Position numbers and translations under genes: made by a program. Shown here piece by piece: positions 1 through 6,858 of a stretch of 7,349 nucleotides of DNA. The notes beneath the pieces are model-generated. The model saw nothing but the letters and a program-made list of their open reading frames with translations. It searched no databases and was not told the origin of the DNA. Position 1 is the stretch's first letter. Every line of letters begins with the position of its first letter. This DNA is from Bacteroidales bacterium. Its GTDB lineage: Bacteria > Bacteroidota > Bacteroidia > Bacteroidales > JAAUTT01. The DNA lies in assembly GCA_012031335.1 (NCBI GenBank), contig JAAUTT010000205.1, forward strand, positions 1 through 7,349, written 5' to 3'.

Positions 1-135
1 GATTTATTACAAATATATAACGAACTGGGTATCAGGAGCGCAAAAAAAGAAAATCATGAACTGGTTTCTCCGGCACCCGGACGCTATATGGTAGACTGGA
101 ATGACAGAAAAATAAAATTCGTACTAAATGAATAA
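1..135 (+). CDS. 3' end of an unidentified protein (partial, runs off left edge)
   Basis: Frame 1 is open from the first base to a TAA at 133-135 and encodes the last 44 residues of a protein. The peptide is mixed polar/hydrophobic, has no membrane segment, and ends in a short PAPGRYMVDW stretch followed by a basic, beta-prone tail (KIKFVLNE). Its composition looks like a genuine soluble-protein C-terminus, but I do not recognise the family. It converges on the MFS gene: the repaired MFS frame stops at 124-126, inside the last codons of this gene, so the two 3' ends overlap by about 12 bases. No hairpin terminator is visible in the 30 bases after the stop. Confidence 0.6.
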   Translation, partial: DLLQIYNELGIRSAKKENHELVSPAPGRYMVDWNDRKIKFVLNE

Positions 136-1165
136 AGTAATATAAAAAGGGGAATAAAGAAATAAGCTAAATAGAACAATAAAAAGAATGCACGAACCAA
201 AAATCATGAAAACTGCTCCTTTGCCAATTTTGTCTATTAAAGCACCAAAAATTGGCGTAAAACGGTACTGTTAAAAGAGGCAACCAGGAGGCGATAAAAC
301 CTGCTGTTTCAAGAGGAACATTGAACCGGTTATGGAAAAAATCAGTGGCATATTTCAGAAAGGGGAAAACTGCAGCATAGAAAGTAACGCATAATGCAGC
401 GATAAAAATGAAAGAACGATTGGTTATCAGGGTAACAAAATCTTTTAACCGAAATTCATCTTCCTTGGTCATTAATCCTTCGTTCTTGATTTGTTTATCG
501 ATTTTCAGGTCGAAAACTATGTATATCAGAAAAGCCAAAAGGGAAATCAGAATCAGTATTACTGCCAGCCATACCGGTTTTGTCCATTCGGGTTGAATTA
601 TTCTTGGACCAATGATATAAGCCATTGCAGTTCCTATTCTTGCAATACCAAGATTTACACCGAAGGCTAAAGCTATTTCTTTTCCTTTAAACCATTTAAC
701 AATGGTTTTACTTATTACTACGATACTGGTCTCGGCTCCCAAACCAAATAAAAGCATACCCAGCGCCATCATTTTAACCTGTGGTGAGAAGCGGATTAAA
801 AAAGAACCCATAAAATCAAATCCAAAACCCCCATTGCCATAATATTCGGTTGTTCCATAAACGGTAACCAATGCCCCAATAGCCATGAAAACGACGAAGA
901 CCATACCTGTAATGCGGATACCAATCTTATCAAGAATAATTCCTCCAAGGATAGCCATTAGCAGAAATGTATTGGGGAAGGCATAAAACCCCTGTACCCA
1001 TCCAAAATCCTCCGACGAAAATCCAAGTTGCTCCTGAAGAGTCGATTTTAATGGTGCCAGCGCATCGTAGAAATAATAATTTGCCGCCATTACATAACTT
1101 ATCAGCAATAAAATTCCCCAACGTGCAACCGCCGATTCCCTCAATACTTTTTTAAATTCTTCCAT
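124..1165 (-). CDS. MFS transporter, OxlT-like; frameshifted and C-terminally truncated
   Basis: This is a major facilitator superfamily permease of the inner membrane. It resembles the oxalate/formate antiporter-like group, although the substrate cannot be read from sequence. Six N-terminal helices are visible (about residues 16-33, 58-79, 86-104, 131-157, 164-187, 197-220), then a charged central loop and helices 7 and 8 (251-275, 287-302). A motif-A-like DKIGIR lies after helix 2. At the AAAA run at 259-262 the frame shifts. Removing one base restores TPIFGALIDKIGKG, the expected second-half loop, followed by helix 9, and then a stop at 124-126. Unrepaired, the frame ends at 167. Even repaired it has only about 346 residues, against the usual 400-430, and lacks helices 10-12. 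It lies 14 bp after the GT4 stop and is probably co-transcribed with it. The ATG at 1163-1165 has no clear ribosome binding site. Confidence 0.85.
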
Positions 1166-1179
1166 TACAATGCGTTAAC

Positions 1180-2308
1180 TTATTTTTTGCTTATAGAGGT
1201 GGCAAAATTAACAATTCCTTCGGCAAACCGATCCCATGAATGTTTTTCTTTTAACTGAATTATATCATGTTTCATTCTGGAAGTGAGATCGTTTCTGAAA
1301 AAGTATTTAATAGCATCCGCAATTTTTGAGCTTTCGGCCCGAGGAACTATTAAACCTGTTGATTCATGCGTGATGCTCTCTTTTAATCCTCCAACGTCAG
1401 TGGCAATTACAGGAACCTCAAAATGATAAGCTATAGATGTAATTCCACTCTGAGTAGCCGATTTATAGGGAAGAATGCAAACATCAGCGGCGCTGAAAAA
1501 TACCGGTACTTTGCTGTCGGGAATATAATCGGTAAATACGTGAATGGAATTTTTGAATGGTGAATTATTGATTAATTCCTGGTATTTATCGAAGCTTCCA
1601 TAACATTCTCCCGCAATAATCAGGTTATAATCCGAATCCAGGTGTTTCATAGCTTCAATAAGCAGGTCCAGGCCTTTGTAATCGCGGATAAATCCAAAAA
1701 AAAGCAGGTTTTTTTTGTTGCTGTCGATGGCAAGTTCTTTTACAGGCTTTTTCTCTGTCTGTTTTTGCGCCGAAATGGTTATAAAGAGGATGATCCATTC
1801 TTAAGCAATTTGGATTAGCCTGCAAACTGTTAAGATCATTCATTACAGCATCACTCATGGCAACAAAACCATCGTTTTGATTAAGGAAATATTTTGTAAG
1901 TGAGTTATCGTAAAACTTTCTCTCATGCGGTATTACATTGTCCAAAACGGTTACCACCCGAGTTCTGTTATTTATTAAACGGGCAGCGGTTCCCAGCGAT
2001 GGGGCAAGGAAGGTCATCCAGTATTTCATCAATAGTATGTCGGGCTTAAAAGCATTAATACTTTTTGCCGTATTTATATAACTCAATGGGTTAACGGAGT
2101 TGAGAATTCTTTGGGAGGGAATTGCATCAGCAGTTTCGTCGTTTTCAATCATCTGGGTTTTACCCGGGAAGAGTATTTCGGGATATTGACATGTAAAGGT
2201 AAAGGCTTTAACCTGATGATTTTTTTCCAATGCCCTGTATAAAGATGCATTGAATTGTGCTATACCTCCTCGGAACGGATAAAAGGTTGATAAATATGCA
2301 ATGCGCAT
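1180..2308 (-). CDS. GT4-family glycosyltransferase (group 1), interrupted by one frameshift
   Basis: A GT-B fold retaining glycosyltransferase that probably transfers a nucleotide-activated sugar onto a surface glycan at the cytoplasmic face. The N-terminal domain opens with MRIAYLSTFYPFRGGIAQFN, which carries the glycine-rich donor-side loop of GT4 enzymes, and has DNVIPHE near residue 124. The C-terminal domain has FFGFIRDYKGLD, AADVCILPY and VPVIATDVGGLKE, all typical of GT4. The two halves sit in different frames: the N-terminal part runs from 2308 and the C-terminal part ends at the TAA at 1180-1182. Removing one base from the T5 run at 1748-1752 (near residue 187) joins them into about 375 residues, the normal family length. 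The usual E-x7-E motif is replaced by a QSG-containing segment. The start lies 7 bp after the GT9 stop, so the pair is almost certainly one operon. Confidence 0.9.
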
Positions 2309-2315
2309 AGGCTGT

Positions 2316-3401
2316 TTATTTAGAAAGCATTATTACTTGCTCCAATACCTTTTGAGGAGTCAGGTCGAGCATACAATGTCTTTCGCGTTTGCAGGTGTTA
2401 CCATAGTAGCAATCACAACCACTTTCGGGACCTAAAATAACACCATTATTATAAAGGTAGAATTCGTGAGGATTGAAAATATTGTTCATTAGTACCAGGG
2501 GTTTATGAAGGCCCATGGCAATATGCATCATCATCGATACCTGTGTTACAATAACATCACAATTGGAGGTAAGGGAAATAAATTCCTGAAGAGAATAATG
2601 TCCTGGGTAAAAAGCACCTGAAGCAGCCTCCAAAACAAGGTTTTTCTCATGTTCATCTGCCCCTCCCAGCAAAACAGGAAAGAGGTTATTCTGCTTTAAC
2701 CCTTCAATCAACATTAGCCAGTAGTCATCGGGCCATAAACGCGTTTGCCAGCGTTTTCCGCAGCCTGTATTCAACCCTACGGCTTTTTTCTCACCTGCCT
2801 TTTCTTTAATTACCTTCCATTTTTCGGCAAGGGCTTTATTAAAGTTCAGAACATAAGGTTCACCCTCAAAATTCAGATGGCATATTTCGAAAATTTCCTC
2901 GAGATAATTCTTCGTATTAGTTTTCGAAATATTATCAAATAAGCCGGTAATAAGCTTGTGTTCAGCTTGGGGTGTAGCCAGAGCAATATGACTGTTTTGC
3001 CAGGTAAATCCGAATTTCTGCTTGGCATCAATATCCTTAAGCAACGAGCAGGCTTCAGTTTCTTTATCAAGGTTTATGGCAATATCGAAAATTTGATGCT
3101 GGACTGCATATACCGAAGGGAAATCGAATTTAAGGATTACATCTATCAGATCAGCTGGCAAAACATCCGGTGAATGCGTAAGCCAGGTAATATGACATTC
3201 CGGATAAATTTTTTTGAACCGGACAGCAAGCGGTGTAGTTCGGATAACATCCCCAATTGCACCAAGCTTGATAATGAGTATCCGCTTTGAAACAGGCGAA
3301 TATTCGTCGCAATTTCCACATACTTTATTTCGGAGTTTATTAGGAATACAGGGAATGTGTCCCCTGAAATACCTGCAATCGAATTTCAGATCCTCAAACA
3401 T
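2316..3401 (-). CDS. GT9-family glycosyltransferase (ADP-heptose:LPS heptosyltransferase-like) with cysteine clusters
   Basis: Intact 361-residue protein. Residues 40-60 (RILIIKLGAIGDVIRTTPLA) are the signature N-terminal strand and loop of GT9 heptosyltransferases. NTGCGKRWQTRLWP around 212-225 and VLLGGADEHE around 243-252 match the donor-binding half. Members transfer heptose or related sugars to lipopolysaccharide core at the cytoplasmic membrane; the exact sugar is not determinable here. Two oddities stand out. An N-terminal extension carries C9, C18, C28 and C31 ahead of the Rossmann fold, and the C-terminus carries C329, C331, C337 and C343. In addition, the segment that in canonical members reads D-x-G-x-x-H is VTQVSMMMH here, so the acidic residue is missing. 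A subgroup with VLMNNIFN after this point exists, so it may be a natural variant rather than a dead enzyme. It is the first gene of the GT9-GT4-MFS run. The ATG is at 3399-3401. Confidence 0.9.
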   Translation of the reverse strand: MFEDLKFDCRYFRGHIPCIPNKLRNKVCGNCDEYSPVSKRILIIKLGAIGDVIRTTPLAVRFKKIYPECHITWLTHSPDVLPADLIDVILKFDFPSVYAVQHQIFDIAINLDKETEACSLLKDIDAKQKFGFTWQNSHIALATPQAEHKLITGLFDNISKTNTKNYLEEIFEICHLNFEGEPYVLNFNKALAEKWKVIKEKAGEKKAVGLNTGCGKRWQTRLWPDDYWLMLIEGLKQNNLFPVLLGGADEHEKNLVLEAASGAFYPGHYSLQEFISLTSNCDVIVTQVSMMMHIAMGLHKPLVLMNNIFNPHEFYLYNNGVILGPESGCDCYYGNTCKRERHCMLDLTPQKVLEQVIMLSK

Positions 3402-3424
3402 TTATTTCCGGCAAAAATTAGGGC

Positions 3425-3456
3425 TAAAGATAAAGTTTATCGGTGAACCAGACAAA
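3425..3456 (-). promoter_or_regulatory. Possible Bacteroidota-type promoter for the GT9-GT4-MFS operon
   Basis: On the minus strand a TTTG (3453-3456) is followed after 20 bases by TATCTTTA (3425-3432). This matches the Bacteroidota -33 TTTG / -7 TAnnTTTG consensus with one mismatch, and the spacing is good. It lies 23 bases upstream of the GT9 ATG, inside the 72-bp gap after the metallopeptidase gene. The match is short and could arise by chance in AT-rich DNA. Confidence 0.35.
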
Positions 3457-3473
3457 TATTAAAAGAAACCGAT

Positions 3474-4201
3474 TTAGTCCTGTTTATTTACAAGATTTCC
3501 AAGGGAGGCAGGAGTATTATAGTATTTTCTTTTATAGCGGATATATTTAGGATTCATGCATGCATCCTGATAAATATGTTCGGTAAATTCCAGCAACTCC
3601 CGGCCAAGGTTATGTTCAACAGCAATCTGATCGGCCCTTAGTTCGGTATGAATTCTACCTTGCCTGGAAATGTACCCGATTAAAAGTTTTACAAGACCAA
3701 AATTTGTATGTTTTGAGTAATCAACAATATGACCCAGCTCATGACCAATAATACCCGTCATGGCTTGGGGAGAGATTCTCTGCATGATGGTTTTTCCCAA
3801 ACATGTTTTGTTGTTCATTACTATTCTATATTTTCGGTTTTCTGGTTTTTGGAAAAGGAAAAAAACAGAAGGAACAGCCTTCATGGTTGTAAATATGGAA
3901 GAATAGCAGAATTTTATTTTAGTATTGGCAAGTTCCGGATAGAAAGATAGACTTACCAAAATTTCTTTCTCAAAGTCTGTGGGAATTTCTTTATTAACAG
4001 CATACAAATCCCGTAACTTTGAAATATATACTTCCGAAACAGTGTCAAGAACTGTTGGTTCAGAATGGTGTAAAAAGCAAATTAATTTGGTTGATGAATA
4101 TTTTTGGCCACTTTTATCTGGAGTTTTTCCCCAGAGCGTTACTGCAATAAAGAGAAAAATAATATCGAAACTTTGTATTTAACCCAACTTCTGCCGATCA
4201 T
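3474..4201 (-). CDS. Putative exported HExxH zinc metallopeptidase (M48-like), frameshifted near the N-terminus
   Basis: The protein carries HELGHIVDY, a zinc-binding HExxH helix, and about 28 residues later ELRADQIAVEH, which resembles the ExxxD third-ligand segment of M48-type peptidases. This suggests a small zinc protease, but family assignment is tentative and the substrate unknown. The continuous frame has no ATG at its beginning: it is open back to a stop at 4179-4181 and already encodes coding-like sequence there. Adding one base to the A5 run at 4155-4159 joins it to an ATG at 4199-4201. This gives 242 residues beginning MIGRSWVKYKVSILFF, a basic start plus hydrophobic stretch (about residues 11-24) that looks like a signal peptide or membrane anchor. 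In the repaired numbering the zinc ligands are H154, H158 and probably E187, with E155 catalytic. It precedes the GT9 gene by 72 bp on the same strand. Confidence 0.65.
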
Positions 4202-4211
4202 ACCATTGTAA

Positions 4212-4245
4212 TTTGGATACTATTACGACTGTCGACTTATTTTTG
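4212..4245 (+). promoter_or_regulatory. Possible promoter of the Gfo/Idh/MocA gene
   Basis: TTTG at 4212-4215 is followed after 22 bases by TATTTTTG at 4238-4245, an exact TAnnTTTG match to the Bacteroidota -7 element. It sits in the 143-bp divergent spacer and would give a leader of about 90 bases before the ATG at 4345. The spacing is at the long end for this promoter type. No Shine-Dalgarno sequence precedes the ATG. Confidence 0.4.
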
Positions 4246-4344
4246 TTAGGTTTTTCCTGATGATTTAAAAATAGGAGTATATGTGTCGAACTTATTAAAT
4301 AATTCAGTAATTTTTCGCCCTGAAAATAACTTAACCTTATTATC

Positions 4345-5667
4345 ATGACAACTAACAGAAGAAAGTTTCTTGGAAATTCTTTAAAAATAGCAGGAGGTGC
4401 AGCATTGCTTTCAGGTGCTGGCTATTATACCTATGGAAATTTTATAGGAGCAAATGAAAAACTTGTTGCAGGATTAATTGGCTGCAAAGGTATGGGATTT
4501 GCCGATTTAAAAGCTTTTTTAGGACAAAAGAACACCGAATGCGGCGCACTTTGCGATGTAGATGAGAATGTACTGAACGAACGTGCCTCAGATGTTGAAA
4601 AACTTCAGGGTAAAAAGCCAAAATTATTCAAAGATTTTAGAAAATTGCTGGAAGAAAAGGATCTGGATGTAATTATCATTGGTACACCCGACCACTGGCA
4701 CTGCCTTCCTTTTGTTTATGCATGTCAGACCGGAAAAGATATTTATTGTGAAAAGCCTCTCTCGAACACTATAGAGGAAATTAACCTGATGGAAAAGGCT
4801 GCAAAAACGTTACAAAAGGGTTGTTCAGATAGGGCAATGGCAACGCAGCGATAAGCATTGGCAGGATGCTATAGAATATGTATATTCGGGTAAACTTGGG
4901 AAAATACGTACAGTAAGAGCATGGTCGTATCAGGGATGGATGGGATCGGTTCCGGTTGCCCCCGATGCTCCTGTACCCGCAGGAGTCGATTATGATTTCT
5001 GGTTAGGGCCAGCACCTCAAAGGCCGTTTAATCCAAACCGGTTTCATTTTACATTTCGCTGGTTTTGGGATTATGCAGGAGGGATGATGACTGATTGGGG
5101 AGTTCATATTCTTGATTACGCCTTGTTTGGTATGAAGGTTTCTTCGCCAAAATCGGTTATGGCTATGGGCGGAAAATACGCTTACCCTGAGGATGCATGC
5201 GAAACACCCGATACATTGCAAGCCCTTTATGAATTCGATGGTTTCACTTTATTGTGGGATCATGGCATTGGTATTGACGGTGGATATTATGGACGTTCTC
5301 ACGGGGTTGGATTTGTTGGTAATAACGCTACTCTTGTTGTTGACAGAGGTGGCTGGGAAGTGATTCCTGAAACAGAAAATAAAAAACCTAAAATAGAACG
5401 GGTTGAATTGCAGAAGGGAGACAATAAAGGTCTTGAAAATCACATGAAAAACTTTATTGAATGTATTAAAGACCGCAGTATTACTCCTAATGCCAGTATT
5501 GAAATAGGCGCTAAAATTGCCAGGGTAGCGCATCTGGGTAATATTGCCTATAAACCGGAAGAAGGCTATATTGGGACGGAAGCAAATCGATGTTTGTTAA
5601 TGATACCGAAGCCGATGGATATTTAAAAGCGAATTATCGCAAGCCTTGGGAGTTACCAAAAATTTAG
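4345..5667 (+). CDS. Gfo/Idh/MocA-family oxidoreductase with Tat signal; two frameshifts
   Basis: An NAD(P)-dependent sugar or cyclitol dehydrogenase of the Gfo/Idh/MocA family, predicted to be exported folded by the Tat system. The N-terminus is MTTNRRKFLG followed by a hydrophobic AGGAALLSGAG stretch. GLIGCKGMG (43-51) is the dinucleotide-binding loop, GTPDHWH (113-119) follows, and the EKP at 136-138 contains the family's conserved lysine. The C-terminal domain has WFWDYAGGMMTDWGVHILD, typical of Bacteroidota and Planctomycetes exported members. Translation breaks twice. One base removed from the AAAAGGG at 4814-4820 gives KVVQIGQWQRSDKHW. One base added to AAA at 5552-5554 gives YKTGRRLYWDGS and moves the stop from a spurious TAA near 5624-5626 to the TAG at 5665-5667. 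Repaired, it has 440 residues, a normal length. It is monocistronic, flanked by its own promoter-like site and terminator. The substrate is unknown. Confidence 0.92.
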
Positions 5668-5686
5668 GGTTTTAGTTTTTAGGGTT

Positions 5687-5724
5687 AAGGTGTTTAGCTT
5701 TTTTTTGAGCTAAACACCTTTTTT
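5687..5724 (+). terminator. Rho-independent terminator of the oxidoreductase gene
   Basis: A perfect 13-bp inverted repeat, AAGGTGTTTAGCT (5687-5699) and its complement (5708-5720), with an 8-base T-rich loop, is followed by a T tract through 5724. It starts 20 bases after the repaired TAG. On the opposite strand no T run follows the stem, so it is best placed to serve the rightward gene, although the hairpin lies between convergent genes. Confidence 0.88.
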
Positions 5725-5808
5725 AATTTACTACCGCAATATGCTGAAACAATATTTGACCCGTTAATCCCGAATTATACTTTTGTCCGGAAAATAACCT
5801 GAAAATAC

Positions 5809-6761
5809 TTAATTACCGATTTCCTTTTCAACCTTATACTCGTTTCTCTCACTCGAATTACGTGAAATTAATTCCCCAAGAAATCCTGCCAGGAATAACT
5901 GTGATCCAATTATCATGGTAGTAAGGGCAAGATAGAAATAAGGGCTGGTGGTAATAAGCGGAGCCCTTACATGACTAACCACATAATAAAGTTTTACGGA
6001 TCCAAGGTAGAGAGTTGCCAATAAACCCAGTCCAAACATTATGGTTCCCAGCGATCCAAAGAAGTGCATCGGGCGTTTTCCGAATTTTGCAATAAACATG
6101 ATACTGAGCATATCCAGGGGGCCATTGATAAATCTTTCAAGGCCAAATTTCGTAACCCCGTATTTGCGTTTCTGGTGAAGGACTACTTTTTCGCCAATTT
6201 TACGAAATCCTTCCTTTTTCGCCATATATGGAATATAACGGTGCATTTCGCCATATACTTCCACGCATTTCACCACTTCGTTTTATAAGCCTTTAATCCG
6301 CAGTTAAATCATGGCAGTTTAATGCCACTCAATGATCGTAATGCTGCATTATATAATTTGGTGGGTATTGTTTTCGAAATGGGATCGTACCTTTTTTTCT
6401 TCCAGCCCGAAACCAGATCGTAACCTTCTTCGGTGATCATTCTGTATAATTCCGGGATTTCATCAGGACTATCCTGAAGGTCAGCATCCATAGTAATTAC
6501 AACACGTCCCCGGGAGGCTTCGAATCCTTTCTGGAGTGCTGCCGATTTGCCGTAATTGCGACGTAGTTTTATACCTTTCAGACTTTTATTTACAAATGCA
6601 AGAGATTCAATTACCTGCCACGATTTGTCGCTACTTCCGTCATCGACAAACCATACTTCGTACGAAAACCCATGGCGGTTCATAACATTTTCAATCCATC
6701 CGGCCAGCTCGGGTAACGATTCTTCTTCGTTATAAAGGGGAATTACTAATGAGATATCCAT
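5809..6761 (-). CDS. GT2-family glycosyltransferase, GtrB/dolichol-phosphate-mannose-synthase-like; frameshifted
   Basis: An inner-membrane GT-A enzyme that probably moves a sugar from a nucleotide donor to polyprenyl phosphate. Residues 1-20 (ISLVIPLYNEEESLPEL), the DDGSSD near 40-45 and the DADLQDSP near 92-99 are the GT2 nucleotide-sugar and metal-binding motifs. RRNYGKSAALQKGFEASRG and GWKKKRYDP also match. Two membrane segments close the protein (HFFGSLGTIMFGLGLLATLYL and YFYLALTTMIIGSQLFLAGFL), followed by GELISR. The frame breaks within about 35 bases. An in-frame TGA (6309-6311) is removed by paired compensating indels (a G at 6313-6314 and an A at 6306-6308), giving the family-typical KLHDFNCGLKAY. 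One base added at 6281-6284 then gives YKNEVVKC. Repaired, it has 317 residues. The ATG at 6759-6761 is preferred over the upstream TTG because it fits the family's start. It is followed by a non-coding gap to the convergent oxidoreductase gene. Confidence 0.9.
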
Positions 6762-6776
6762 TTCATAAAATTTCAG

Positions 6777-6806
6777 CAAAAATAGAAGCTATTTCCTTAA
6801 AACAAA
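6777..6806 (-). promoter_or_regulatory. Possible promoter of the GT2 gene
   Basis: On the minus strand TTTG (6803-6806) is followed after 18 bases by TATTTTTG (6777-6784), an exact match to the TAnnTTTG -7 element. It lies 16 bases before the ATG at 6761, so the leader would be very short. The -33 element overlaps the base and T-rich tail of the upstream terminator hairpin. Confidence 0.45.
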
Positions 6807-6842
6807 AACTCCCTGTATATTAATACTTATACAGGGAGTTTT
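6805..6842 (-). terminator. Rho-independent terminator of the DUF4199 gene
   Basis: A perfect 15-bp inverted repeat (6805-6819 and 6828-6842) encloses an 8-base loop. On the minus strand the second arm ends in TTTT and is followed by TGTTTT, giving a T-rich tail. It begins 16 bases downstream of the DUF4199 stop codon, and the GT2 promoter-like site begins inside its tail. The palindrome could also act in the opposite direction, but no rightward gene ends here. Confidence 0.85.
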
Positions 6843-6858
6843 CGAAATTTTGGTTTTC

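Noticed and set aside
408..596. Small plus-strand open frame of 62 codons inside the MFS gene
   Set aside because: It lies antisense to clear membrane-helix coding sequence, has no promoter or homology-like motif, and is an overlap artefact.
967..1155. Plus-strand 62-codon frame opposite the start of the MFS gene
   Set aside because: It is an antisense shadow of a well-supported transporter N-terminus.
1748..1752. Programmed ribosomal frameshifting as explanation for the broken genes
   Set aside because: The same type of single-base break occurs in five unrelated genes, in both directions (extra and missing bases), and without a shared slippery site plus downstream structure. Sequencing or assembly error is the simpler explanation.
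3979..4182. Plus-strand 67-codon frame in the divergent region
   Set aside because: It runs antisense to the repaired metallopeptidase N-terminus, which has the better signal-peptide-like and coding character.
5249..5533. Minus-strand 94-codon frame within the oxidoreductase
   Set aside because: It is antisense to conserved Gfo/Idh/MocA sequence and rich in F/N/I residues typical of shadow frames.
6777..6779. TTG start giving six extra N-terminal residues for the GT2 enzyme
   Set aside because: The ATG at 6759-6761 directly precedes the conserved ISLVIPLYNEE strand, and the TTG lies inside the promoter-like -7 element.
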